Of a DNA stretch of 64,000 bases, positions 7,941 through 18,571 are shown one piece after another. The notes under the pieces are model-generated. The model was not told where the DNA came from, did not search any database, and saw nothing but the letters and a program-made list of their open reading frames with translations. A program made the translations under genes and the position numbers. Every line of letters starts with the position of its first letter. Position 1 is the first letter of the stretch. This stretch comes from Aeromonas taiwanensis (GTDB lineage Bacteria > Pseudomonadota > Gammaproteobacteria > Enterobacterales > Aeromonadaceae), in the NCBI RefSeq assembly GCF_000820165.1, contig NZ_CDDD01000074.1:22015-86014 (forward strand), in the 5' to 3' direction.

Positions 7941-10469
7941 TCAGAACGGCTTGGAGAGATTGATGCGCCACTCCCAGATGTTGAGCCCATCCTGCCCTAT
8001 GCTGGTGTACCCGGCACTGGTGGTCAGGGTGGCCTCGCTGCCGATCAGGGTGCGCACGCCCAATCGCACCGTCCCGCTGAGGGGATCGGTACGCGCCGAG
8101 CTGAGATCGCCCGTCAGGATATAGCCATCGTTCGGCCGTTCAAAGCCATAATCCAGCCCCAGCTCACCGTAAGGCATCAGCGGCCGGCCCTGGCGGGTGT
8201 AATAGACGCTGCTGAATTCGACCGTGCCCGTCAGGTTGCCCTGATTGTCACTGTCGCTGTCCCGCGCCAGCCGCACGGCCAGCCCCCGGTAATCCCCCTC
8301 CATCCGGTATCCGTCGCTGCGGTCATGGCTGTAATTGATGGCCAGCCGCGGGCGCACCGACGTCTCGGACCAGAAGTACTGGCCGATGGCTCCCAGGCTG
8401 CCACCAAAAGAGGTCGACCCATAGTCGCCGGAGAGGAAGAGCAGCTCCTGGGTATTGTCCATCCAGCCGTAGACCAGGCTGCCATCCAGCATCCAGCTCT
8501 CCGACAGCGGGTACGCCAGATAGGGGCCCAGGTTGTATCCCCAGGCCGCCAGCTGCATGCCGCCATTGAAAGCGTCCACCCTGCTGTCGACCCGGGAGAT
8601 GCTGAAGCCGAGGATGAGGCGGTTATCCAGCCGGGTGTCCGCCCCCAGGCTGAACACATTGGTCAAACCCGAGATGTCGAGCCCGTGGCGGTGATCCGAG
8701 ATGTCATAGTAGACCTCATCCGCCCAGAGGTTCCAGCGCCGCTCTGCCGGTTGCACGGCGGCAGGCGGCTCTTCGGCCGCTACCTGACCCGCGGCCAGTT
8801 CGACGCGGCTGAAGGGGCAATCCGGATAGTGATCCCGCTGCTCGGCGGGCAGGCGATCCCGCTCGTCCGGCATCACACACAGGGTGCGCTCGTCGAGGGC
8901 CCGCTCGCTCGCTTGCTGCCCTGCCGTCACCCGACCCGGCAAGACCGCTGGCAGCTCAACCCTGCCCGGCAGCGTGATAGTGGGCCTCTCCCCCAGGGGC
9001 GGCCTCGTCGGCATCATCCCCTGGGGCGGCACCGTGCCGATGGGTGGCTGTGTTCCCCCCGGCCGATCGGGCAACAGACCGCCCGGCCTTGTCGGCATCA
9101 TCCCCTGGGGCGGCACAGTGCCGATGGGTGGCTGTGTTCCCCCCGGCCGCTCGGGTAACAGACCGCCCGGCCTTGTCGGCATCACCCCCTGAGGTGGCAC
9201 TGTACCGATGGGTGGCTGTGTTCCCCCCGGTCGATCGGGTAGCAGACTGCCCGGCCTTGTCGGCATCGTCCCCTGGGGCGGCACAGTGCCGATGGGAGGC
9301 TGCACTCCACCCGGTCGGGTAGGCATCACCCCTTGAGGTGGCACAGTACCGATCGGCGGCTGCACTCCACCCGGCCTTGTCGGCATCACCCCCTGAGGTG
9401 GCACTGTACCGATGGGTGGCTGTGTTCCACCCGGTCGATCGGGCAACAGACTGCCCGGCCTTGTCGGCATCATCCCCTGGGGTGGCACGGCGCCAGTGGG
9501 CGGCTGTGTTCCACCCGGTCGATCGGGTAGCAGACTGCCCGGTCTCGTCGGCATCATGCCCTGGGGCGGCTGTACGCCCCCCGGCCGATTGGGTAACAAC
9601 GTCCCCGGCCGGGTCGGCATCACCCCCTGGGGTGGTACGGCGCCGATGGGCGGCTGTGTTCCACCCGGTCGATTGGGTAACAACGTCCCCGGCCGGGTCG
9701 GCATCACCCCCTGGGGCGGCACAGCGCCGATGGGCGGCTGTGTTCCACCCGGTCGATCGGGTAGCAGACTGCCCGGCCTTGTCGGCATCATCCCCTGGGG
9801 CGGCACGGCGCCGATGGGCGGCTGTGTTCCACCCGGTCGATCGGGTAGCAGACTGCCCGGCCGGGTCGGCATCATGCCCTGTGGTGGCACGGCGCCAGTG
9901 GGCGGCTGTGTTCCACCCGGTCGATTGGGTAACAACGTCCCCGGCCGGGTCGGCATCACCCCCTGGGGTGGCACGGCGCCGATGGGCGGCTGTGTTCCAC
10001 CCGGCCGATCGGGCAACAGACTGCCCGGCCTCGTCGGCATCATGCCTTGGGGGGGCAGGATAGGCCCGGAGGGCGGGGTGAAGTGATCCGGGAAGGTGAA
10101 ATGACCAGGCTGCTGGTTATCCGTATCGAGCAAGACCCGCTTGCCGCTCCCGTCGTCATAGGCATACAGCTTGTGCGTCCCCCCGTTCTGGACTTCGGGG
10201 GAGAGGGTCAGGTGCAACCCCCTCCTGTCTTGCTGCCAGCTGTCGTAGATCTGGTTCTGCTTGGCGGATTCGACCTCGAACTGGCCGGGAGAGATGGCGG
10301 ACAGCCAGACGGAGTGCTGCTGATCGGCGGTCCAGCCGAGAAAGACGAGACGCCCCGCCGGATCGGCGGCGGCGTTGATGCCGTACAAGCTCATCGCCAT
10401 GCTCCAGGCGACAAGGCTCAAGGGGCAACCCGGCCCCCGGGCCGGCATCCGTGATTCAGTTAGGCTCAT
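7941..10469 (-). CDS. Autotransporter-like outer-membrane protein with proline-rich repeat passenger
   Basis: An 842-residue secreted protein. A signal-peptide-like start (residues 1-35, cut after NAAA) is followed by a globular part (36-140), then 14 proline-rich units (143 to about 495; core MPTRPGSLLPDRPGGTQPP), a linker with several Cys (CVMPDER, YPDCPF) and a C-terminal region (about 575-842) with alternating aromatic/hydrophobic strands ending in Phe, as in autotransporter beta-barrels. The start at 10469 has AAGGAA five bases upstream. The repeat region probably forms an extended polyproline-like stalk or surface domain. Function is unknown; adhesion or surface display is an inference from the architecture only. 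Confidence 0.8.
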   Translation of the reverse strand: MSLTESRMPARGPGCPLSLVAWSMAMSLYGINAAADPAGRLVFLGWTADQQHSVWLSAISPGQFEVESAKQNQIYDSWQQDRRGLHLTLSPEVQNGGTHKLYAYDDGSGKRVLLDTDNQQPGHFTFPDHFTPPSGPILPPQGMMPTRPGSLLPDRPGGTQPPIGAVPPQGVMPTRPGTLLPNRPGGTQPPTGAVPPQGMMPTRPGSLLPDRPGGTQPPIGAVPPQGMMPTRPGSLLPDRPGGTQPPIGAVPPQGVMPTRPGTLLPNRPGGTQPPIGAVPPQGVMPTRPGTLLPNRPGGVQPPQGMMPTRPGSLLPDRPGGTQPPTGAVPPQGMMPTRPGSLLPDRPGGTQPPIGTVPPQGVMPTRPGGVQPPIGTVPPQGVMPTRPGGVQPPIGTVPPQGTMPTRPGSLLPDRPGGTQPPIGTVPPQGVMPTRPGGLLPERPGGTQPPIGTVPPQGMMPTRPGGLLPDRPGGTQPPIGTVPPQGMMPTRPPLGERPTITLPGRVELPAVLPGRVTAGQQASERALDERTLCVMPDERDRLPAEQRDHYPDCPFSRVELAAGQVAAEEPPAAVQPAERRWNLWADEVYYDISDHRHGLDISGLTNVFSLGADTRLDNRLILGFSISRVDSRVDAFNGGMQLAAWGYNLGPYLAYPLSESWMLDGSLVYGWMDNTQELLFLSGDYGSTSFGGSLGAIGQYFWSETSVRPRLAINYSHDRSDGYRMEGDYRGLAVRLARDSDSDNQGNLTGTVEFSSVYYTRQGRPLMPYGELGLDYGFERPNDGYILTGDLSSARTDPLSGTVRLGVRTLIGSEATLTTSAGYTSIGQDGLNIWEWRINLSKPF
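9018..10043 (-). repeat. 84-bp tandem coding repeats inside the autotransporter gene
   Basis: Thirteen consecutive units plus a fourteenth partial one. Ten units are 84 bp (28 residues); unit 6 is 66 bp (22 residues), and units 9 and 10 are 60 bp (20 residues), i.e. in-frame internal deletions. Units differ mainly at fixed sites (Met/Val/Thr at position 1-2, Ser/Thr/Gly at 8, Asp/Asn/Glu at 12, Ile/Thr at 21, Ala/Thr at 23). All lengths are multiples of three, so copy-number change keeps the frame. Several antisense frames stay open here merely because of the repeat period. Confidence 0.93.
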
Positions 10470-10681
10470 GTGGTTTCCTTACCGAACAAGCATCTATCCA
10501 GCACCCGACCATGCCCCCCATTGAGGGACAAAGATGGCCGATGGCCGAAACGCTGGGCCCAGTACACCCAAACCGGCTGGCCCCCCGACACCGCGGCCCA
10601 CTCCTGGCCGACAAGGTGTTGATAACTCAAATACAACCATAGGCTCCCCGGTGAGACCGCCTGCCGGGCGCAAGACAAGAA

Positions 10682-10701
10682 AAGGGACCCGAGGGTCCCT
10701 T
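10682..10701 (-). terminator. Terminator after fadH
   Basis: AAGGGACC-CGAG-GGTCCCTT followed on the minus strand by TTTTCTTG, 20 nt past the fadH stop. The remaining DNA up to the autotransporter start (10470-10680) holds no gene I can support and must contain the autotransporter promoter. Confidence 0.7.
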
Positions 10702-10720
10702 CGTTGCACTATGCACCAGT

Positions 10721-12805
<2,085 letters not shown>

Positions 12806-12934
12806 TCACGACACAGGGGGAGGATCACACCCGGGTCGAGAAAAATCATTGGGATGGGGCAAGGGCTCACAGTGTCTCCAGTTAATTTTTTGTTATCAAA
12901 TTGGAGCTAGAGTAAAGAATCAAAAATTCTTTTT

Positions 12935-12948
12935 CAAACAAATGTTTG
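12935..12948. promoter_or_regulatory. PsrA-like fatty-acid operator between fadH and sppA
   Basis: CAAACAAATGTTTG (arms CAAACA/TGTTTG) fits the (G/C)AAAC-N2-4-GTTT(G/C) motif described for PsrA, the fatty-acid-responsive TetR-family repressor of beta-oxidation genes in pseudomonads and relatives. It lies 175 bp before the fadH start and 130 bp before sppA in a locally AT-rich, promoter-like stretch. No FadR-type AACTGGTC-like site was seen nearby. Control of fadH is the natural inference. Confidence 0.5.
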
Positions 12949-13078
12949 GACATTTTTTCGGCGAACAGCCGTATTCCGAAGGCGCAGGGGGTGATAGTCC
13001 CCAAGGGGAAATGGCAATTGGCGCCGCAACTGGTTAATAATGCCTTTCTCTACCCATTAACAGGGCGACAACGCGGCT

Positions 13079-14923
13079 ATGTCTATTTTCAAAGGTCTGG
13101 GGTGGCTCTTTCGCAGCCTCTGGCGCCTGCTCAACTTTACCCGATTGATGCTGGTCAACCTGCTGTTTCTGCTCATCGTGCTGGTCATCGTCGTCAGCAT
13201 CAACCAGAACGAGGCCCCCAGTACGCCCATCGAGGGTGCCCTCACCCTCAATCTCGCTGGCGTGCTGGTGGAACAGCGCACCCAGGCCGACCCCACGGTG
13301 CAACTGCTCAAACAGATCGACAAGAGCGACGATCAGCCCAGCGAGATCGTCCTGTCCGATCTGCTGTGGGCCATCAGGAGCGCCGGGGATGACGATCGCA
13401 TCAAGGCACTGGTGATCAAGCCCCAGGGCTTGCAGGGGGCCAGCCTCTCCAAGCTGCAGGAAGTGGCGAGCGCCATCGACGACTTCAAGGAGAGCGGCAA
13501 ACCCGTCATCGCCATGGCCGACTACTACGGCCAGGGTGCCTACCTGCTCGCCGCCCACGCCGATCACGTGCTGCTCAACCAGAGTGGTGCCGTGCTGATC
13601 GAAGGGCTCGGCGTCTACCAGACCTACTTCAAGTCGGCGCTGGAGAAGCTCAACGTCACCCCCCATGTGTTCAAGGTCGGCACTTACAAATCCTTCGTCG
13701 AGCCCTACACCCGGGACGAGATGTCCCCCGAGAGCAAGGAGGCGAACCAGCGCTGGCTGGATCAGCTATGGCAATCCTATGTGACCGACGTGGCCGAGCA
13801 GCGGGAGATCGAGCCCGATGCCGTCGCGCCGAACAAGGACCGCTTCCTCGAACTGCTGCGCAAGGCCGGTGGCAATGCCGCCAACTACGCCCTCGACAAC
13901 GGTCTGGTGGACCAGCTCGCCACCCGTGACGAGATGACCCAGGCGGTGATCAAGGAAGTGGGCGAGGCCGAGGATCACGGCTGGAAAGGGGTGGGTCTGA
14001 AAGAGTATCTGGCCGCCATTCCGGAGCAATATCCCCAGAGCGGCAAGGATGAGGTGGGTCTGATCCTCGCCAGCGGTGCCATCATGGACGGGGTTCAGCC
14101 CGCCGGCACCATAGGCGGCGACAGCCTCTCCGATCTGCTGGCCGAGGCCCGCCGCGACGACCAGGTGAAGGCCGTGGTACTGCGGGTCGACAGCCCGGGG
14201 GGCAGCGCCTTCGCCGCCGAGCAGATCCGCGCCGAGCTGCTGGCCCTGAAGCAGGCGGGCAAGCCTGTGGTCATCTCCATGGGCAGCTACGCCGCCTCTG
14301 GGGGCTACTGGATCTCCGCCGACGCGGACAAGATCTTCGCCTCCCCCACCACCCTTACGGGCTCCATCGGGGTGTTCGGCATGTTCGCCACCATCGAGAA
14401 GGCACTCTCCCAGTATGGGGTGCACACCGACGGCGTCGGCACCACGGACTTCGTGGGGGTCGGCCTGACCCGGGCCCTGCCGGAACACGTAGGCGAGGCC
14501 ATCCAGCTCAGTGTGGAAGACACCTACCAGCGCTTCGTCGGCCTGGTGGGCAAGGGCCGTGGCCTGAGCCCGGAAGAGGCGGAGAAAGCCGCCGAAGGCC
14601 GGGTCTGGACCGGGCAGGATGCCAAGGAGCTGGGGCTGGTGGACGAGTTCGGCAATCTGGACGACGCCCTCAAGGCGGCCGCCGAGCTGGCCGACCTCAA
14701 GAGCTGGCAGGTCACCCCCATAGCACCGGAAGAGTCTGCCCGGGACAAGTTCCTGCGCGAGCTGTTCGACAGCAGTGCCCGCATTCTGGCCCCGCACCTG
14801 CAGAGCTGGCTGCCCGCCGGGCTCGGCAAGTCGCTGCTGGAGATGAACCGCACGCTAGATCCCCTCACCCGCTTCAACGATCCGCAAGGCACCTATGCCT
14901 TCTGCCCGGTCTGTGTCCAGTGA
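13079..14923 (+). CDS. sppA: Signal peptide peptidase SppA, 67 kDa type
   Basis: An inner-membrane protease that degrades cleaved signal peptides. The 614-residue product is a full-length double-domain SppA (E. coli 618): an N-terminal transmembrane helix (LMLVNLLFLLIVLVIVVSI, about residues 22-40), a first S49-like domain with the catalytic Lys in KVGTYKSFVEPYT near residue 203, and a second domain with the Ser nucleophile in MGSYAASGGYW near residue 405. It is divergent from fadH across 318 bp and ends at a strong bidirectional terminator. Confidence 0.96.
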   Translation: MSIFKGLGWLFRSLWRLLNFTRLMLVNLLFLLIVLVIVVSINQNEAPSTPIEGALTLNLAGVLVEQRTQADPTVQLLKQIDKSDDQPSEIVLSDLLWAIRSAGDDDRIKALVIKPQGLQGASLSKLQEVASAIDDFKESGKPVIAMADYYGQGAYLLAAHADHVLLNQSGAVLIEGLGVYQTYFKSALEKLNVTPHVFKVGTYKSFVEPYTRDEMSPESKEANQRWLDQLWQSYVTDVAEQREIEPDAVAPNKDRFLELLRKAGGNAANYALDNGLVDQLATRDEMTQAVIKEVGEAEDHGWKGVGLKEYLAAIPEQYPQSGKDEVGLILASGAIMDGVQPAGTIGGDSLSDLLAEARRDDQVKAVVLRVDSPGGSAFAAEQIRAELLALKQAGKPVVISMGSYAASGGYWISADADKIFASPTTLTGSIGVFGMFATIEKALSQYGVHTDGVGTTDFVGVGLTRALPEHVGEAIQLSVEDTYQRFVGLVGKGRGLSPEEAEKAAEGRVWTGQDAKELGLVDEFGNLDDALKAAAELADLKSWQVTPIAPEESARDKFLRELFDSSARILAPHLQSWLPAGLGKSLLEMNRTLDPLTRFNDPQGTYAFCPVCVQ

Positions 14924-14938
14924 CGTGACTCTCCATAA

Positions 14939-14966
14939 AAAAACCGCCCTCGGGCGGTTTTTTTAT
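14939..14966. terminator. Bidirectional terminator between sppA and the NUDIX gene
   Basis: AAAACCGCCC-TC-GGGCGGTTTT with an A-tract before and T-tract after, between the convergent sppA (+) and NUDIX hydrolase (-) genes. Confidence 0.92.
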
Positions 14967-14985
14967 GGGCGAAGAGAAGAAAGCC

Positions 14986-15543
14986 TCAGGCCAGCAGGCC
15001 GGATTCATGCCAGCGGTGCAGCTCGGCCAGCACCCGGGTCTCCCGCACCGTCCACTGGGGGCAGGGGCCGGCCAGCTGGGTCTTGTTGGTCTGCAGCGCC
15101 TCATCCAGCGCAAACCAGCCCGGCGAGAAGCCGAGGCGGATCTCGTAAGGCTGGGGGCGCGGCTCGCTCCACCCCTCCCCCACCTGGCAGAGGTAGTAGG
15201 AGGAGCGAATGCAGTAGGCGTCGTAGTCCGGCTCCCGGGCGGCGCGGTACTCCCGCGTCTGCCCGAGCAGGGGCCCCACCGCCAGCAGCTCGGCGCCACA
15301 CTCCTCCAGCAGCTCCCGGGCCAGGGCGGTGCCATGGCACTCCCCCGCCTCGACACCACCACCGGGGAACATGAGATCGCCGTTGACGCGGGAATGCACC
15401 AGCAGGAGCCGGTCACCGCGCAGCACCACGGCTCTCACCGTGCTGCGCTCCAGCACCCGACCCTCGCAGTGGATCTGGCCGTGCACGAGACGAATGTCGA
15501 AGGGGTCGGCCCATTCGGGGGTCGCAGACAGGGACGGGATCAT
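14986..15543 (-). CDS. NUDIX hydrolase
   Basis: A 185-residue pyrophosphohydrolase-fold protein. The Nudix box G-x5-E-x7-REUxEExGU is complete: GGVEAGE, then RELLEECGAEL near residues 77-92. The family hydrolyses nucleoside diphosphates linked to another moiety; the substrate of this member is not evident. The start at 15543 overlaps the stop of the upstream DUF2989 lipoprotein gene as ATGA, which implies translational coupling and joint expression. Confidence 0.9.
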   Translation of the reverse strand: MIPSLSATPEWADPFDIRLVHGQIHCEGRVLERSTVRAVVLRGDRLLLVHSRVNGDLMFPGGGVEAGECHGTALARELLEECGAELLAVGPLLGQTREYRAAREPDYDAYCIRSSYYLCQVGEGWSEPRPQPYEIRLGFSPGWFALDEALQTNKTQLAGPCPQWTVRETRVLAELHRWHESGLLA

Positions 15544-16343
15544 GGGGTGCGGTAGGTCCCTTGTTTGAGCGCGTCGACGATGACGGCAGCCTGCTCGTCC
15601 AGCCGTTCCTGCTCTGCCTTGCCGATGGCGTGGTAGATGCCGAGCCGCACGGAGGAGACCTCTTGCTGCTCCTGGAAGGATTCGCTCACCTTGCCCCACA
15701 GGTAGGCCTGCTCAAACCCCTTCTGCCCCATGTAGAGGGTACTGAGGGCCGTGAGGATGCGGCTGTTCACCTGCTCCCCTTCCCGGTAGAGGGAGAGGGC
15801 GTGGTGCATCAGGGCGATGGCTTTTTGTGGATCGTGCTTGGCGTAGATGCCACCGAGCGCCAGCTGCAGCTCGGGCTCCTCGAGGGCCGGGGTGCCTTCC
15901 AGCGCCATGAAGCTGGCGCGGGCCTGGGGATTGGTGTTGTTGGTCCAGTGCCACAGCAGCAGGTAGGGATCCCGGGAGCCACGGGTCTGGGCATCCAGCT
16001 GCTCCAGCTGGCTGCCGGCCGCCAGCATGCCCTCCACCCTGGGGCTCTTCTGCTCGCGAGCCCGCTTGTACTCGATGTTGGTGGAGTGTTCGGCACAGTG
16101 CAGGTAGCGCTCCAGGCCGCGCATCAACTCGTACTTGCGCCTGTCCGTCTCCTCCGTCTGCAGGTAGTAGCGGGCGCGGATGACGTCGCTGCGCTCATAA
16201 CGACACCAGCCGTCGTCCACCAGATCGGCGCACAACGCCGGATTCTGGCTGCAGATGTTGTGGATCCTGTCGTCTTCGCAGGCCGTCAGCGTCAGGCAGC
16301 AGGCGAGAGAGAGCAGTAACGGACGCTGTGGGAATAGGGTCAT
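15540..16343 (-). CDS. DUF2989 family lipoprotein
   Basis: A predicted lipoprotein of 267 residues. The signal peptide ends in a lipobox (LTLTAC), so Cys22 would be lipidated; residue +2 is Glu, which does not predict inner-membrane retention. The remainder is helical with TPR-like stretches (ALGGIYAKHDPQKAIALMHHALSLY). It resembles DUF2989 proteins found beside sppA/ansA-type genes in Vibrio, Shewanella and Aeromonas; no function is established. It is coupled to the NUDIX gene by a 4-nt overlap. Confidence 0.82.
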   Translation of the reverse strand: MTLFPQRPLLLSLACCLTLTACEDDRIHNICSQNPALCADLVDDGWCRYERSDVIRARYYLQTEETDRRKYELMRGLERYLHCAEHSTNIEYKRAREQKSPRVEGMLAAGSQLEQLDAQTRGSRDPYLLLWHWTNNTNPQARASFMALEGTPALEEPELQLALGGIYAKHDPQKAIALMHHALSLYREGEQVNSRILTALSTLYMGQKGFEQAYLWGKVSESFQEQQEVSSVRLGIYHAIGKAEQERLDEQAAVIVDALKQGTYRTP

Positions 16344-16554
16344 GGTTCACGTCTGGTTGGTAACAATCGCAACCCGCCCTGGCCACCGCCAACTAGCAAA
16401 CAGGCTACATATCCATTACAATGCGCGCGCCGTATAAGGCCGCGACTGCAGAATAATATAACGAAACCATCAGCCCTACACTGATCTGCATTCGACGAAT
16501 TTTCAATTTGCCCAGGCAATTTGCTTCAACAACGTGAAATAAAGGATCTGGTTA

Positions 16555-17985
16555 ATGACCCACGAGCACTACTTGCAGGCGTGGCAGGAGAGCCAGGAGC
16601 TCGCCGAAGCCATGCAACCCCTGATTGGTCGCCTCTACCGGCAGCAGGGCATCGAGATCACCATCTTTGGACGCCCCCTGCAAAACGCCTCCACCATCGA
16701 CATCCTCAAGGCCCACCGGGTCGTTCGCCGCCACCAGGGAGCCCCCCTCCCCATCCAGCAAAGCTTCCCCCTGCTGCAAGCCATCGTCGCCCTGAACCCG
16801 ACCGCCGCCGAGATCGATCTGGGCAAGCTGGCCGTGGGCTACTGGCAGGATCATCAGGATGAGGCGGGCATCGACGACTACCTGCGCGCCAAGCTGGCAC
16901 CGGCCCTGGGCCGTGACGTGCCGGCGGCGACCGACGTGGTGCTCTACGGCTTTGGCCGCATCGGCCGCCTGCTGGCCCGCCTGCTCATCGAGCGCACCGG
17001 CGCCGCCAACTCCCTGCGCCTGCGCGCCATCGTCGTGCGCGGCGGTCGTGACGGGGATCTGGAGAAGCGCGCCAGCCTGCTGCGCCGCGACTCCGTCCAC
17101 GGCCCCTTCAACGGCTCCATCGAGGTGGATGTGGAGCGCAGCGCCATCATCGCCAACGGCACCTTCATCCAGGTGATCTACGCCAACAGCCCGGCCGACA
17201 TCGACTACACCGCCTATGGCATCGATAACGCGCTGATCGTCGACAACACCGGCGTCTGGCGTGACGAGGCGGGTCTGTCCGAGCACCTCAAGGCGCGCGG
17301 CGCCGCCCGGGTACTGCTGACCGCCCCCGGCAAGGGGGAGATGAAGAACGTGGTGTTCGGGGTCAACCACGAGGTGATAGGCCCGGATGACAAGATAGTC
17401 TCCGCCGCCTCCTGCACCACCAACGCCATCACCCCCGTGCTCAAGGTGATGCAGGACAAGTACGGCATCCGCCACGGCCACGTGGAGACGGTCCACTCCT
17501 ACACCAACGATCAGAACCTGATCGACAACTATCACAAGGGCGAGCGCCGCGGTCGCAGCGCAGCCCTCAACATGGTGATGACCAGCACCGGCGCCGCCAA
17601 GGCGGTGGCCAAGGCGCTGCCCGAGCTCAAGGGCAAGCTGACCGGCAACGCAATCCGGGTGCCGACCCCCAACGTCTCTCTGGCCATCATCAACCTGTCC
17701 CTGGAGCAGGCCACCGATCGGGAGAGCCTCAACACCTATCTGCAACAGATGGCGCTGAGCTCCGCCCTGCATCGCCAGATCGACTTCAGTGCCAGCACCG
17801 AGCTGGTCTCCTCCGACATGGTGGGTTCCCGCTTCGCGGGCATAGTGGACTCCCAGGCCACCATCGCCGAGGGGGATCACTGCGTGCTCTACGTGTGGTA
17901 TGACAACGAGTTCGGATACAGTTGTCAGGTAGTACGGGTGATGGAGCAGATGGCCGGCGTAGTCCGCCAAGATCTGCCCGCCTGA
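16555..17985 (+). CDS. Long-form glyceraldehyde-3-phosphate dehydrogenase
   Basis: A 476-residue GAPDH, about 140 residues longer than classical GapA. Residues 1-125 form an extra N-terminal domain of unknown role; the Rossmann motif VVLYGFGRIGRLLARLL begins near residue 128, the catalytic Cys is Cys287 (SAASCTTNAITP), and the C-terminal WYDNEFGYSCQVVRVM is intact. This subclass is seen in Vibrio, Shewanella and Aeromonas next to the yeaC/ansA region, alongside a normal GapA elsewhere. Whether it prefers NAD or NADP and runs in the glycolytic or gluconeogenic direction cannot be read from the sequence. Confidence 0.9.
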   Translation: MTHEHYLQAWQESQELAEAMQPLIGRLYRQQGIEITIFGRPLQNASTIDILKAHRVVRRHQGAPLPIQQSFPLLQAIVALNPTAAEIDLGKLAVGYWQDHQDEAGIDDYLRAKLAPALGRDVPAATDVVLYGFGRIGRLLARLLIERTGAANSLRLRAIVVRGGRDGDLEKRASLLRRDSVHGPFNGSIEVDVERSAIIANGTFIQVIYANSPADIDYTAYGIDNALIVDNTGVWRDEAGLSEHLKARGAARVLLTAPGKGEMKNVVFGVNHEVIGPDDKIVSAASCTTNAITPVLKVMQDKYGIRHGHVETVHSYTNDQNLIDNYHKGERRGRSAALNMVMTSTGAAKAVAKALPELKGKLTGNAIRVPTPNVSLAIINLSLEQATDRESLNTYLQQMALSSALHRQIDFSASTELVSSDMVGSRFAGIVDSQATIAEGDHCVLYVWYDNEFGYSCQVVRVMEQMAGVVRQDLPA

Positions 17986-18022
17986 TCCCGGGTTCATGGC
18001 TCAATTTTCAAGGAGAGGCCGG

Positions 18023-18316
18023 ATGTCGTCCCAACAAGTGACGTTTCAACAAGCGATAGCACAGATGCCCGAAGAGGTGTACGAGCGGCTCAAGACCGCG
18101 GTCGAACTGGGCAAGTGGCCGGACGGCAAGCCCCTCACCGAGGAGCAGAAGGCCACCTCCCTGCAGGCCGTCATGGCCTGGCAGGCGATGCACCTTGAGA
18201 ATCCGGAGCACATGAACATAGGCCGCGACGGCGAGATCGTGATGAAGAGCAAGAGCGAGCTCAAGCGCCAGTATCGCGATGAGGAAGAGATAGTGCGGGT
18301 CGACCTCAGCCACTGA
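18023..18316 (+). CDS. yeaC: YeaC family protein (DUF1315)
   Basis: A 97-residue cytosolic protein of unknown function in the DUF1315/YeaC family (E. coli YeaC 90). The middle stretch GKWPDGKPLTEEQKATSLQA and MAWQAMHLE is characteristic. The start at 18023 is supported by AAGGAGAGG just upstream. It follows the GAPDH gene by 37 bp and is probably cotranscribed with it, ending at a strong terminator. Confidence 0.9.
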   Translation: MSSQQVTFQQAIAQMPEEVYERLKTAVELGKWPDGKPLTEEQKATSLQAVMAWQAMHLENPEHMNIGRDGEIVMKSKSELKRQYRDEEEIVRVDLSH

Positions 18317-18352
18317 GGCAGGCCACACGTCACCTGTCGCGGTAACGAAACG

Positions 18353-18386
18353 AAAGAGGGGAGCCATCATGGCTCCCCTCTTTTTT
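18353..18386 (+). terminator. Strong terminator after yeaC
   Basis: A 13-bp perfect stem (AAAGAGGGGAGCC-ATCAT-GGCTCCCCTCTTT) followed by TTTATC, 37 nt past the yeaC stop. Confidence 0.93.
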
Positions 18387-18402
18387 ATCTCTGCAGAGTG
18401 AT

Positions 18403-18562
18403 GCCCCTCATCCCCGGCCCGTCTCCCGCAAGGGGAGAAGGGAGCAGGCTCGCAGCTGCGAACAGTAAGCGGGCCATCTGCCGGCAATCTTCATGGCAAG
18501 CCTCGCGGCCAACAGCACCTCGATCTATCCCCTCTCCCCTGGGGAGAGGGTTAGGGTGAGGG
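18403..18562. repeat. Inverted pair of REP-like extragenic elements
   Basis: Between the convergent yeaC and ansA lie two related GC-rich elements in opposite orientation: one at 18405-18450 (CCCCTCATCCCCGGCCC...AAGGGGAGAAGGGAG) and one at 18530-18562, whose minus-strand reading is CCCTCACCCTAACCCTCTCC followed by CCAGGGGAGAGG. Sequences of this type are widespread dispersed extragenic repeats in proteobacteria. The pair could fold into one long hairpin, like a REPIN. Confidence 0.6.
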
Positions 18563-18571
18563 CCGCAACGC

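Noticed and set aside
9018..10043. Regular ~84-bp repeats resembling a CRISPR array
   Set aside because: The repeat and 'spacer' are not distinguishable, units vary in length by multiples of three, and the whole is one coding frame with signal peptide and barrel; it is a protein repeat.
8884..10086. Several plus-strand open frames of 65-241 codons across the repeat region
   Set aside because: They arise because an 84-bp repeat without stops in one frame tends to keep all frames open; none has a start signal or a family resemblance.
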